DNA of 64,000 bases from Panicum virgatum (taxonomy: Eukaryota; Streptophyta; Magnoliopsida; Poales; Poaceae), in the NCBI RefSeq assembly GCF_016808335.1, contig NC_053148.1, forward strand, positions 14,040,433 to 14,104,432. The letters run 5' to 3'. The position numbers were made by a program, and so were the translations under genes. This document shows, one piece after another, positions 1 to 10,960 of this stretch. Positions within the stretch are counted from its first letter, which is position 1. Each line of letters opens with the position of its first letter. Below the pieces are notes generated by a model, which was not told the origin of the DNA, ran no database searches, and saw only the letters and a program-made list of their open reading frames with translations.

Positions 1-758
1 TAATCCAAAGGTCATAACCAAGTACTCGAACAAGCCGACCGCGCCTGGTACTCTGAACGCGGTTCTTGCTTATATCCTCTAGGGCCATGAAGATCTTGTT
101 TTTAGCCAGCGTTACCATCCATAAAGCTCATCATTTTGTGACCGGTAGCGGCGTTGATCAATGTTTCTGCCATGGGCATCGGATATTCATCCTTTGGCGT
201 CGCTCTATTGAGGTCTCTGAAATCCACGCAGACTCTCCATCGGCCATCCTTCTTCTATACAGGGACCACACTGGAGATCCATTCTGCATACCTGCATGGC
301 CTGATGAACCCTGCATCCAACATCTTTTGCACCTCTTTCTTAACCTCCTCCAGGACTTCAGCCTTCATCTGCCTTGCTCGTTGTTGAAACGTCCGAAATC
401 CTTTCTTAAGCGGGAGCCGATGTTCGACAATGCTTCTATCCAGACCAGGCATTTCAGTATAATCCCACGCGAAACAATCCTGGTATTCCTTCAACAGTGA
501 TATCATCGGCTCACGCAGGCTCGGGTCTAGCTTCTTGCTGATAAATGTTGGTCGCGGCTTATCCCCAAGACCGATATCAACTTCCTCCAAATCGTCAGCT
601 GATGTAAACCCGTACCCCAACTTGCCGTCGCCTGTAAAATCAACTGTGGACGCAAGCAACTCATCATCATCTGCCACGTCGACAGCAAACACGGGGAGAT
701 GACAAAAGAAAATTTTTGGCCGACCGCACGGGCCGGCCGTCTCTATATTACCCCTCAA
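1..758 (-). pseudogene. gypsy reverse transcriptase, N-terminal part, broken
   Basis: An open stretch at 255-758 carries the RT entry region: the segment with VEHRLP, then KKEVQKMLDAGFIRPC and YAEWISSVVPV, which precede the palm domain in Tat elements. An in-frame stop follows VVPV directly. The next bases still encode the conserved block VCVDFRDLNRATPKDEYPMP, and downstream of DGNAG the frame is lost again, apparently through a small deletion. The YxDD active-site region is outside the window. This would normally copy element RNA into cDNA in the virus-like particle; here it is clearly non-functional. Confidence 0.85.
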
Positions 759-916
759 AACTGAATGCTGATTAACTAACCGACAGCAAGAACATGCTAA
801 AGTCTGTCCACAATGTAACAGTTCTGACTCTAAACAAGAATTGTCTATTTTTTGGGACCGATCGCCGGGACCGGTCTCTCTAGACCTGCTAGGCTCCGTA
901 GCGTGCCAGGATGTAT

Positions 917-2716
917 CTATTCTGTGAGGCCAGTGGATAAGACCAGCCTCAATCCGTTTTTTGTCACTTCGATCCGATAGCAGTCTCCCAGCGCGATCCC
1001 TGAGATCGGTTCTTGCTCTTCCGCATCCCAGGCGTTCATGTCTGCGAGCGAAACCTCGCTGGAATCATCTGCACGAACCACCTCCACTTTGTCGCCATCC
1101 CATTGGACCAAACACTGGTGCATCATGGAAGGAACACAATAATTGGCGTGAATCCAATCCTTCCCAAGCAGCACAGTGTACGTACTCTTACTGTTGACGA
1201 TGAAGAACGAGGTTGGGACAGTCTTGCGGCCAACTGTCAACTCCACATTAAGGACGCCTTGTGCCTCCGACGGCTGGCCGTTGAAATCATTGAGCATCAT
1301 GTTGGTCTTGATAAGATCAGCAGTAGAACGACCCAATCGGCGCAGCACTGAGTACGGCATCAGATTGACCGCAGCGCCAGTGTCGACCAACATCCTGTTC
1401 ACGCGCTTGCCGTCGATGAGGCCCTTGAGATATAATCCCTTCAGGTTCTTGTAGCTTTTCTCCTTGGGCTTCTCGAAGATGATCGGCTGTGGGCCGAGAT
1501 CCAGCTCCGCAACGGCCAATTCCTCCGGTTGGGGCGCCCGCAACTCCGACGGGAGCACGAACACCATATTCACATCAGCCGATGGATTTTCATCGGCTCT
1601 TGGCTGCTTGGGGCACCACTCCCTCCTTGGAGGGCGCCTTTCCACCCTTTGCGGGTGCCTGACTTGTTTCGCGAGATCCGGACGCGCTTTCCTCAGCACG
1701 TCGAGGTACCTTGCTTCTGCCTCCTCGAGATTGCGTAAGTGCTGCACTCTTCGCTTCTGTGAGCAGCTGAGCCCATCAAGACACCATCGTGGACGATGAT
1801 ACTTATCTCCCCCTTCTAGCTCAAGATCATCCCTGGATGGCCGCTCAACATGGTCGTCGTGACGTGCTCTGAGCCCCAAGCGCTGGAACACCGACGTCTC
1901 GCCTGGCTGGCGCCCCCGAGGCCTGCACTCCAAGCAATCATCGATAGTAGGCAATCGGCTCATACCGGAATTCCAACAGTACCTGAAAAACGGGCAATGC
2001 CAGTGGTCGCGTATAGCCTGGCGCCTCCCCAGCGTCCTCCCCGTATGGTGCTCAAACTCCTCTTCCGATTCATATCGGCGGCGCAACTTGTATTGATACT
2101 GGTATTTTTCAAGAAGCCGATTGGAAGCTGGGAGTTGATTGCGGATGTGACACACTTGCTCTTCAGTAATATGTTGCTGCTCCAGCCCGTCTTCATCTTG
2201 GGGCCGTTTGCCAGAAGCGGCCTCTTTCCTCTGCTCATCACGGCGGCGCATGGGTCCCTCCATGTTAATCTGGAATGCTAAGCTCTGGCCCTCAGGTCTA
2301 GAATTCGACAGCTCCACCACGTTAGCTTGTGGGAATGGTTGACTGTCCACCTTCATCGTGTGTTGGGCCAGAATTAATCGGCCTTGGTCGATAGCCGATT
2401 GGATTTGCCGACGCAGCTCCTTGCAGTCTTTCGTGGCATGGGTGAACGAGTGGTGCCACTTGCAGTACAGCCTCCCCTGCAGCTCTTGTGTCGTTGGCAG
2501 CTTGTGATTCTCTGGGAGCTTCAACTGCATTTCCTTGAGCAGTAAGTCGAATATCTGCTCTGTCTTGGCCACGTCAAAATCAAAGCCCTTCACAAGCCCT
2601 TCTGTTTGACCCACTTGCACGGGACAGGGTTTGCCCCCCCCCCGAGTCCACTCTGCCACAGCCACTTCTTGTTCCTCTCCAGAATCATCAGAATCATCTG
2701 CTTGGGCCATATTCAC
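917..2716 (-). CDS. gypsy gag C-terminus with zinc knuckle, plus aspartic protease
   Basis: A 599-residue open frame whose first codons overlap the last four bases of the gag frame (2713-2716). A zinc-knuckle-like motif with spacing C-x3-H-x3-H-x4-C lies near residues 84-97 (CKWHHSFTHATKDC) and would bind element RNA. The retropepsin-like protease is in the C-terminal third: active-site LVDTGAAVNLMPYS, then the hydrophobic-glycine block VLLGKDWIHANYC. It should cleave the gag-pol polyprotein. The middle of the frame is rich in Arg, Glu and Gln and is probably a linker. The frame is open from end to end although the element around it is broken. Matching motifs occur in the 39-49 kb copy. Confidence 0.8.
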   Translation of the reverse strand: MNMAQADDSDDSGEEQEVAVAEWTRGGGKPCPVQVGQTEGLVKGFDFDVAKTEQIFDLLLKEMQLKLPENHKLPTTQELQGRLYCKWHHSFTHATKDCKELRRQIQSAIDQGRLILAQHTMKVDSQPFPQANVVELSNSRPEGQSLAFQINMEGPMRRRDEQRKEAASGKRPQDEDGLEQQHITEEQVCHIRNQLPASNRLLEKYQYQYKLRRRYESEEEFEHHTGRTLGRRQAIRDHWHCPFFRYCWNSGMSRLPTIDDCLECRPRGRQPGETSVFQRLGLRARHDDHVERPSRDDLELEGGDKYHRPRWCLDGLSCSQKRRVQHLRNLEEAEARYLDVLRKARPDLAKQVRHPQRVERRPPRREWCPKQPRADENPSADVNMVFVLPSELRAPQPEELAVAELDLGPQPIIFEKPKEKSYKNLKGLYLKGLIDGKRVNRMLVDTGAAVNLMPYSVLRRLGRSTADLIKTNMMLNDFNGQPSEAQGVLNVELTVGRKTVPTSFFIVNSKSTYTVLLGKDWIHANYCVPSMMHQCLVQWDGDKVEVVRADDSSEVSLADMNAWDAEEQEPISGIALGDCYRIEVTKNGLRLVLSTGLTE

Positions 2717-4083
2717 ATGGTGCTTGAATTTCTCCTAGTACAGCTCAGGCTGATAGTGTTCATACATCGTGAGCTTCTATACCATGTGCGCCAGAGAGGT
2801 GAACTCCAACTGAAAAGCCAGATCCTTGATCGGCTTAGCGAGCCCCAGAACTGCCAAATCGACTGCCTCCTTTTCTGTGATGCGCGATGAGTAGCATCGA
2901 TTCTTAACCTCTCTGAAGCACTGCACGTACTCCGACACACTTTCCCCTCGCTTCTGCTTGATCTGGGCGAGGTCGGCAATCCCGGCTTCAGCAGCCTCTG
3001 AGTGATATTGGTGTGGAACTGATCTTCCAGTTGCCTCCAAGTCCGGATCGAATCTGGGGGCAGTGACGTATACCACCCAAAGGCTGAACCCGTGAGAGAC
3101 TGGGAGAAGAAACAGACCCTTAGAGGATCTGACACTGAGATCATCCCGAGCTGCGTTAGGTATCGGCTCACATGCTCGATAGAGCTGGCCCCTTCTGACC
3201 CGCTGAACTTGGTGAACTCCGGGAGCCGATACTTGGGTGGTAACGGGATCAAGTCGTATTCGCTTGGGTATGGCTTGGAATTGCCGATCGCTTTTCTCTT
3301 AGGCAGAATGCCGAACTGATCCCTTAGTATTGCGCTGATCTGATCCAGACTAAGAACTCCTGGGGCCGAGGGCTCAGCACTCTGCCCGGTAGCGTACATC
3401 GCTAGCCATGCCTGCTTCTCCGCATCTGTCCCTGAAGCTCCCGTATTCGCCAGCTGTCCCGCGCGCGTTGGGTTGATATTATCAGGTATGTACACGCATG
3501 TGTAGCCGCGCAGGATCTCCTCAGGAGGCTCTCTCAGGAACTGGCCTTCTCTAGGGTCACTGCCGATCTTGTAGACGACGTAGATCGGCGAACCTTGCGG
3601 TCCTGGGGCCGTGAGCGAGTACGATACCGGCGGCCTAGAGTGGAGCAAGGCTTCTCCCCTGTGACTCCCCAGGATTGGTCTTGATGGGGAGTACTGGTTC
3701 TTGATCACCTCCTGGATGACACGATGTGCCACACGCTCGAGCTCATTTTCCAGGCTTTCTGAGTGCCGATGAAGCGTGTGAGCCACCATGTAGTTCATCT
3801 CCTGGCGCAGGGCTCTGGTGCGCTCTTCTGATGGTACGGACAGATCAACGCTGTCGAGAGCGCCTTCGGGTGAGAACCCCTTCCACCTGATGCCGTGGTT
3901 GCGGGTCCTCTCGAAAGAGCCGATGAGATCGGCTTCGAACTGAGCTTTGACCTCACCATATTTTTGCTTGTGTTCTGGAGTCAGCTCTTCATACGTGACA
4001 TGTTTGGTGACCGGCGGAATCGGTGCTTGGTCCTGAGGTCCTGTCATCTCTGCGGCGGGCGTTGTTGCTGATGAGTGTCTCAC
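2713..4083 (-). pseudogene. gypsy gag, frameshifted
   Basis: The frame begins just inside the LTR and encodes a long acidic N-terminal part followed by the retrotransposon gag core (SGSEGASSIEHVSRYLTQLG, then FSQSLTGSAFGWYTSLPPDS). Near 3010-3040 the homology leaves this frame and continues in another (2777-3076), where the second half of the core reads KQKRGESVSEYVQCFREVKN and then CYSSRITEKEAVDLAV. The last part of the original frame is therefore out-of-register read-through. Gag would build the virus-like particle. The protease frame follows immediately downstream. Confidence 0.8.
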
Positions 4084-4099
4084 CGGGCGTGCCAGAATG

Positions 4100-5314
4100 T
4101 GTTGTCAGTCAAAACCCACCGTCGAGTAGCGACAGGCAACACGAAAAACTGGGAGGTCGCCGGGGCGCTGGCAGGCACTGTTCCCTCGTCAACGGCCCGC
4201 AATCCTGACACACGCCGCGGCTTTCTAAGACGCAGGGCGTGCCACCTGACCTATACCTGATCAGAAAGGTGCGGGTGTGCTTGCAACGATTTGCCTGCAT
4301 ACACAAACACATATAAACATTAGTCCGAGCCGTGGTCGGCTCCCCGGGACGACTCTTGCATCGGCTTTAAAGAGCCGACCAAGTCCCGGTGTCAGATTGG
4401 ATCTGCATATCCAGGTGATGATGGTTAAAGCAAATAACTGTAAAGCTGCTTCAATTAAATCTAGCTAATCTAATCCATGACGGTAAAAGCTTCACTGTTA
4501 GATCGGAACATCCTATACGTAGTTAGGCCTAGCGAGCGTAATAAACAACCAAACCCTAACCAAAATAGAGGCCTAAGAATGAGCGAAAGCCGATTCCCGA
4601 ATCAATTCCCTGTTAAGACTAAGGCAAAGCATCTAATACGTCGCCGGATCGTCCAACCCGTTTGCAAGGCCTAAACTAGCAGATATTATGCCAATTCTTA
4701 AATATAAGAACAAACCGTAACAGATCAAATCTACTAGATAGAAAAGAAACAGGGTGTTGTCTCCGCGCAACTAATTCTAAGCAACGAGAATTAGCATAAG
4801 ATTAAAGCACGACTACACAGAAACAACGCGATATTCGTAGATGATAAACAATCAAAGCATGATAGATCTACTAAAAGCCATGCTACAAATATCAGGATAA
4901 CTAGCACTACTCGCCATAAAAAACGCTTCAGTACGAGTAATACCTGGTAAAGGCAAGTACAACACTGCCCTGATCGCAAGAAGCGATCAGGGCAGCATGA
5001 CGCTTACTTGGATGAAACCCTAGAATTAGGGTTGGCGATGCGCCAAGAGTTGTTGTTTGCGAAACGTGTTGATGTCCTCTTTTACAAATATCATAGGGTA
5101 CATATTTATAGTCCGGAGACTTGGAAAACAATCTAAACTATCATGTCTATATCGGACTCTATCTCTAACTCAAACTGAACTAAATCTAAGGATACATGGC
5201 CCACACGGCCCAAATGCTCATGCAGGAGCCGATTCGCAAGCCTCCTTCAATTTCTTCATTAAGCCCAACTCACTCAAGGCCCATTAATTAACATGTTAAT
5301 TTATGGCGATAACA
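4100..5314 (-). repeat. 5' LTR of the first gypsy element
   Basis: On the plus strand it starts TGTTGTCAG and ends GCGATAACA, giving the expected short inverted TG...CA termini; length is about 1215 bp. The gag start lies 17 bp further left. A TATA-like motif for minus-strand transcription is at 5102-5110. The sequence between the LTR and gag reads TTCTGGCACGCCCGGTG on the minus strand and would hold the primer-binding site. The partner LTR is outside the window, so the age cannot be estimated. Confidence 0.75.
5102..5110 (-). promoter_or_regulatory. TATA-like box in gypsy LTR
   Basis: The minus strand reads CTATAAATATG, a good plant TATA match about 200 bp inside the upstream edge of the LTR, the usual place for an LTR promoter. 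Motif and position only. Confidence 0.45.
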
Positions 5315-7300
5315 TATACCCACCGCTATCCCACTTCCAGTACCACTTTACTGTAAAAATAGCTGCAGCGGTGTCCTCTATCCCATCTGCTACGGCCGCG
5401 GATCCTCCAAACAGAGCGGAGTAGCGGAGGTCCGCGACGCCCGCGCTGGCCCCACATTGCCTCGGCTCGCGCCGCGCGCGCAACTGCCGCCCCGTCTTCC
5501 TCCCTCGCCTTCTCCTCTGCCTGGTGTCAGGAGTTGTCTGCCGCCGCCGCCGCGAGGAGCCTGCTGCCGGGAGGGAGGGGAGGGTTCCGCCGGAACGAGC
5601 TGGCCATGGCCGCTGTCTCCGTCGCGCTCGAGCTCCCTCTGGCCGGATCCGGCCGCCGCCGTCGGAGCTTGAGCGCGGTGAGGCCCTCCTCGGCGGCGAG
5701 TGAGAACGTGAGGTCGCGGACGCGTCGCACCCGACCATCTCCCTCTTCACCAGGTGGCCCGTGGTCCGCGCCGCCGCCCCCCGCCCCTCGTCGGGCCGGC
5801 CCCTCGCCGCTGGCCCATGGTGAGGAGGGACGAGGCTCGACGGAGCGGGGCGGCATCACGCTGCCGTCCATGGGCGCGTCCCCGTCTCCGCTGAACCCGA
5901 CGCCCACCTCCCCGACGACGGTGACGGAGGAGCCCGCGGCGAGCCCGCAGGGAAGGAAGACGACCAGGCCGCGCGCGCTATGAGAGCGCGGAGGGGCACC
6001 TGGAGGCGTCGGAGGCACGCGCGGTGGCGGAAACGAGCAGCGCCCAGGGGTACCCCGTGAAGGCGGCGGCCTCCTCCTAGGCCGTGAGGCCGAGCGCCCA
6101 GGCGTCGTCGGCCATGCGGTCGAGCGCGGTGCGGCCGCCGCGGGACGCGCACGCCGCGGGGCGCGCACGCCGCGGCGGTGTCTAGGAGCGCGACGCGGTC
6201 GTAGCTGTGCCAGAAGGGCTGGACGGGGAAGGCGGTAGAGGCGGCGGGGTTCGTAGTCAGCGCCGCGCTCCCAGCGCTCTACATCCTCGACGGGCTCCGG
6301 GCTGGGGACACGCGTTCCTCCTCTCCGCGCAGGTCTTCATCGAGGGCATCGCGACGGTGTGGCCGGGGACGTTCTCGCTCCCCGTCCGCGCCGCCCATGG
6401 CGGCGGCCATCTCGCCGTGCTGCGGTTTCGAGGAGCGGCGGCCTCGAGCCATGGAGGAGGAGCTGCGGGCCATGGAGGAGGAGTGCGCGGTCCACTACAC
6501 CGTCCATTCGCAGAGGGAGAGACTCCCCCAGCCGCCGCGCGGAGCTCTGCTGCCGGTGGCGGCAGGGCGCACGGCGAGCGCCGAGGGTGCATGCAGAGAT
6601 CCTGGAGGGAGAAGGGATCGGGCGGAGGGATGGGGAATGAGAGAGAGAAAGAGAGGAGGGAGGGAGGAAAAAATAATAAGAAAATCTGACGTGTGGGTCC
6701 CGCGTGCTGGTAGTTGGGATAGAGGATGAATGTAGAGTATGAACATGTGCAGAGAAACTGGATATAGAGGAATGAACAGAATAAAATATTTCTTTTAGAG
6801 AATGGATTTAGAGTAGCATGAGTGCGGATAACCTTGTGCCCATGACGGACGGTGCTCATGGGGCTTTGCTTTGCTGGCGTGGCCTTCAAGTGCACGAGAC
6901 GCAATGGTGAGATGGGAAAAACAAGGAGGAAGGGAACTCGGGGTGGCGCTCACCTACAGCGAAGGGGATCGGATTCACCTGGAATTCGGCAGCCGGCGGC
7001 CGGTTCAAGGTCTGCATCATGGCTGGTTCGATCAGGGGCGGCGCCATCATGGTCTGGCGAGCAGGGAGGGTGCAGGTGCAGAGAGAGATGCGTGCGGAGG
7101 CACTCCTCGGCAGGGGCGCGGCCATCAGGGGGCGATGCAGCGATCTCTGGCGGCGGTGGCGCTTAGGGACGAGCAGACCTGGGCGGCGCAGGAATCAGGG
7201 GACGCGCCGAGGGGTGGAGGCGCGGCTACGCTGCAAGGGGCGGAACAGGAACACACAAGGTTTATTTTGGGTGAATTATCTATAAAAAAAAGATAAAAAA
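5315..7300. other. GC-rich block, possible captured gene fragments
   Basis: About 2 kb of very GC- and CpG-rich DNA between the gypsy LTR and AT-rich sequence. Long open frames exist on both strands but are dominated by Arg, Pro, Ala and Gly, as expected by chance at this composition. Some short stretches look more protein-like: minus strand near 6050-6110 (GYPWALLVSATARA) and plus strand near 6230-6350 (hydrophobic, VVSAALPALYILDGL and VFIEGIATVWPG in different frames). The phrase TCCTCTATCCCA occurs near the left end (about 5366) and inverted near 6720, so terminal inverted repeats of a gene-capturing DNA transposon are possible. No function is assigned. Confidence 0.35.
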
Positions 7301-7870
7301 CTCTTATCCAACAGAAATTCTATCTACCTCATTTTCTATTTTCGTTTTCTATCCAGAGGGTGCCGCTGGGCATCTTTGCCTAGCGCTGAGCGCTAGTCAT
7401 TTTTTTTGAATTTTAGAGAAGTTGTTGGGTTTCATCTTTTTTTCGTTAGTTATTTCATTTTACATAATAGATTTATAGATACAAAATTTTTTGGAGATGC
7501 TCTAAGGGCTCGTCGTGGATATTTTTTCTATAGGGCACGTCCTGGCTTGGTGTGGTAGGCACGCCAAGGAGGCAGACGTCGTGCACCTGGGCTCGTTCGA
7601 GGGTTAGAAGCAGGCGGCAGTAGGAGGCTAATTGCCTCGTGATTTAGATGGCAAGGGCCTTTTGGGTGGCTTGGCCCTGCGTGCTGCACACACCCAAAAC
7701 GGTTGAGTGCTGGGCTTAGGACACGACATTGAGTTCAGATCAGGTTGGCTTATGGGATGAGAAAGATAGCTGACGAGCGGGCCGTTTGAACTGGGCTACA
7801 CGTTTTGGATGGGGCGAAAATAGAACCGGGCTGGCGATGGCCTTGTTGTTTCACTTGCGCTGCTCGCGCT
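7301..7870. other. intergenic, nothing recognised
   Basis: Mixed-composition sequence without a coding frame. The stretch 7500-7850 has no motif I recognise. Confidence 0.4.
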
Positions 7871-8160
7871 ACAATTTTTTTTATATACATGAAGTATTAA
7901 ACAAAATTTATTTGTAAAATATTTTACAGATGGGTGTAATTTTTCACGACGAATCTAATGATGGTAATTAATTAATGATTGGCTATAGTAAAGCTACAGT
8001 AACCAATCGCTAATCGTGCGGTCAAATACCTCATTAGATTTGTCTCGCGAAGTAGCGCAGGGGTTATGAAATTAGTTTTGTAAACTTACTTTATTTAGTA
8101 CCCCAAATTATTAGTCAAAATTTGTGCTACTTGTGCTAGTGCACAAACCAAACAGGGCCA
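7871..8160. mobile_element. hAT-like MITE, one end preserved
   Basis: The block ending in CAAACCAAACAGGGCC (8145-8160), with the internal phrases TCACGACGAATCTAATGA and CATTAGATTTGTCTCGCGA as inverted partners, is the widespread grass MITE type with GGCC(C)TGTTTGG termini. The left terminus is not visible, so the left end given is approximate. The family assignment is from memory of grass repeats. A relative lies at 38446-38789. Confidence 0.6.
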
Positions 8161-8818
8161 AAAAGGCTTTTCAAGATCACATACAAGAGATAGCGAGAGA
8201 TAAAAAAGAAGGGCGCTCGGTTGGGGTCGAGGTTGATCAGAATTTGGATCACGGAGAGAAGGGTAAAGAGAAAGGGAAAGCAGGCTGCGCAACCGAGGAA
8301 GATCGATTTGGTCTACGATTTTAGAGCGATGGTCTTGCTCATTGAAGTTGACGGCGATGTCAGCGAAGCTTCACCGGAAAAATGAGCTATGACTCCATGT
8401 CGAGCGTGATTCATTGGAGAAAGATTAGAGAAACAGGAAACTCAATGGAGCGCAACAAGTTGAATCCACCTCGGGAAGAAAAAGGAAAGAATTTCGATTG
8501 CTCAGAATATATTTTTTAAGTTTAAAATAAATCTAGAAAAGTCTAGATAAATCTTTTAGTCCATGAAAAATATATCCTGAAAAATTCCAAAAATTTCAAG
8601 AAAAGATCCAGAAGATAGTTTGGGACACAAGAAGTCCAAATAAAATATTTGAATTCTCATGAAAATATTCTAGAACTCTCCGTCAATTGGATTCAGCTCT
8701 AGAAAAAAGTGAGAATAAATGCTAGAAAATTCTGAAAATTTCTCAAAATATTCAAAAAATGCATAATTATATTTAAAAATATATTCACAACCCAAAATAA
8801 AAAATTTGGGGTGTGACA
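8161..8818 (-). repeat. LTR remnant (gypsy type)
   Basis: On the minus strand it begins TGTCACACCCCAAATTTTT at 8818, a start shared by many grass gypsy LTRs, and continues through AT-rich sequence with repeated TCTAGA and AAAATATTC phrases. No element coding region is attached and the other end meets the MITE at 8160, so this is a solo or truncated LTR. It abuts the F-box fragment directly. Confidence 0.55.
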
Positions 8819-9179
8819 AATAGTGAGTATTGAAATGAATGATGAAGCGCCTATCATTGGGAACATAAGATAGAAAAATGATGCACATATGAAAACATGG
8901 GTCGTGTGTTCTACCTGACTTCAAAGCATCAAGCCGGAGATTTTTGCGCGCTTCATCTCATGTCTTGCATGCCGATGAGATGTTCATGACGTCGAACAAG
9001 TCGAGACAAGATAGGATTTCCGCAATTGGATCTATAGGGAGTTCAAGCCAATTAGGAGTCACCATTGCTAAGCACCTGGACATGCTAATCTCGCGAGCTA
9101 ATGGTGTACGTGTGTGCAGCAATTGTTTTGTGCCTCCGCCCAAGATCAATGAACAAGTATATACACGAGAAGATTGCAC
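8819..9179 (-). pseudogene. F-box protein fragment, broken
   Basis: The minus-strand frame contains an F-box core: NWLELPIDPIAEILSCLDLF followed by DVMNISSACKT. F-box proteins link substrates to SKP1-cullin ubiquitin ligases. An in-frame TGA follows ACKT where the family normally has Trp, so a TGG to TGA change is likely. Beyond it the same frame continues with DEARKNLRLDALKSGRTHDP and then FIIHFNTH, resembling grass F-box proteins of the DUF295 kind. The homology ends at 8819, exactly where the LTR begins. The N-terminal part, with no clear start, is also doubtful. Confidence 0.7.
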
Positions 9180-9188
9180 CGGATATTA

Positions 9189-9306
9189 ATGCCGCCAAAT
9201 CATTCTATAATTGTGCCAATGTTTTTCTATAATTGTGCCGACGAGATATGCCGCCAAATCATTCTATAATTGTGCCAATATTTTTCTATAATTGTGCCGA
9301 CGAGAT
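9189..9306. repeat. 59-bp tandem duplication
   Basis: Two near-identical units, 9189-9247 and 9248-9306, each beginning ATGCCGCCAAATCATTC and containing two copies of TTCTATAATTGTGCC. One or two differences are seen. Confidence 0.85.
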
Positions 9307-9312
9307 TATTTC

Positions 9313-9620
9313 CGTTTGGGAAGATGAGAGTTAAATATTGCCTTTGTTGATTAGCTTTCCATTCCCGAGATTACTTTCTGGGTTGACCACGATTCCTAAA
9401 CTCACGAGAGATCATTTCCGTTTGGGAATATGGGAATTAAATATTGCCTTGTTGATCAGCTTTCTATTTCTGTGGATGCTTTCTCCATCGACCACGATTC
9501 AACTCACGATGGGGATTAAATATGATTAGCTTTCCATTTCCGTGGATATTTTATACGTCTATCAGGATTCCTAAAATCACCTGCAAATAGCTTTCCATTT
9601 CCATTGCCTTGTTGAAATCG
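9313..9620. repeat. degenerate tandem repeat, about 105 bp
   Basis: The phrases TTTGGGAA.ATG, TTAAATATTGCCTT, GATTAGCTTTCCATT and ACCACGATTC recur in order two to three times with truncations. The second unit begins at about 9420 and a partial third at about 9510. Confidence 0.6.
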
Positions 9621-9846
9621 ATTTGTTGATTAGGCCCATAATCCAGCACACACACGGGTCGCACGTAGCCCTGCAAATGGATTGGATTGAAATGGATTTA
9701 ATGTGTTAGGTTTTGATATCGTGTGTGTTTGGGTGGATTTAAATGAGTGGTATTAGTTAATACGATGTGACGGAGCGGGTTCTATATAAATATGGGTTGG
9801 GGTGGGTTGAAACAGTATGACTACATATAAATGCCCCTACCGTATT

Positions 9847-10285
9847 AAGAGCCAGATCCTACAAATATAATCTTGCGTTCACAGTATAAAATTTTATCAA
9901 AGTTGACTGAAATTTATTGAAGATGATTCAGTATGACCAAAAGCTACTCTGTGCAAAGCAGTGTAGGTAAAATTTACACGTGGGTCCCACGTTAAGAGCT
10001 GGATCCTAGAAATAAAACTTTGCATTCAAACTGTAAAATTTTATCAAAATTGACTGAAATTTGTTGTGGATGACTCAGTATGACTAGCAGCTACTCTGTA
10101 CAAAGCAGTGTGACTAGAATTACAGGTGAGCCCCACATCAAGAGCCGGACCCTGAAAATAAAACCTCACGTTCATACTATAAAATTTTATCAAAATTTAT
10201 TGAAATTTATTGGAAATGACTCAGTATGACTAGCAACTATTTTTTACAAAGCAGTGTGAGTAGAATTACAGGTGGACTCCACATC
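9847..10285. repeat. satellite-like array, three 146-147 bp units
   Basis: Units are 9847-9993 (147 bp), 9994-10139 (146 bp) and 10140-10285 (146 bp), each starting AAGAGC.GGA.CCT and sharing TATAAAATTTTATCAAA, CAGTATGAC and CAAAGCAGTGT. The units are clearly diverged from each other by scattered substitutions. No coding frame runs through them. Confidence 0.9.
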
Positions 10286-10960
10286 AAAGGCTAGCTGCAC
10301 GTTTACTTTGGACGATACTTGCAAATGGAGTGGCGGCCCACCATTTTGCATCACCATCGGCTCGATGTCATTTTTGCTAAATCATAGGTCCAAGGTCAGT
10401 TGGCCCATGAAAGTAATCACCCTCATCTATATTTAACTGCCTTATAATTAATAACGTTTTTCATCAGAGCCGAGTTTTTGTTGCTCGTGTCAACTAAAAT
10501 TTAATTTGATCATTTTTTTTGCAACATCATTCTTCGAACAGTGTGTGCCGCAGTGCACCCTACTAATTGGTGTCTTAGGAATGTAATGGGTGGAGGGATG
10601 AACCGATGAGTTTCTATCTGTAAATTTTGTTGGTTGTGACTTACAAGTTTTATGGGATTACTTTTGGGTTTTTTGAAAATACCACGTTTTATGCGTGCGC
10701 TGGATGCTACTATTATTATAGTTTTAGAAAATGTTATATTGCTTTTTTTGAGAAAAAAATGTTATATTGCTAAAACTGTAGTTTTTTTAGAAACTCCAAT
10801 CAAAATGTTTTTTCGCTAAATAATTGCTTTGTAGGTCAATAGCTTCTGATTTAATACATTTTTGAGGGGTTTCTGATTTAATACATATGGTCTCTCTTGT
10901 CTCTTTGAGCACTAAAATACCTTTTTTTATTCGAGTGGAGCACTAAAATACCTAACGGCC
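10286..10960. other. AT-rich intergenic sequence
   Basis: No gene, clear repeat or RNA structure is visible. It contains several homopolymer runs of T. A fourth satellite unit is not present. Confidence 0.4.

Larger units (their letters stand above)
1..5314 (-). mobile_element. Ty3/gypsy retrotransposon, Tat lineage, 3' part outside window
   Basis: The element runs right to left: LTR (4100-5314), gag, zinc knuckle plus aspartic protease, then reverse transcriptase cut by the left edge. The order gag-protease-RT and the RT sequence, close to that of the full-length element at 39-49 kb, place it in the Tat group of plant gypsy elements; the lineage is from family knowledge. The LTR begins TGTT and ends AACA, as expected for LTR termini. 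The second LTR and target-site duplication lie outside the window. The reading frames are interrupted in gag and RT, so this copy is not autonomous. Confidence 0.9.

Noticed and set aside
5300..7300. Many long open frames on both strands
   Set aside because: GC-rich composition removes stop codons; residues are dominated by Arg, Pro, Ala and Gly and no frame shows a coherent domain.
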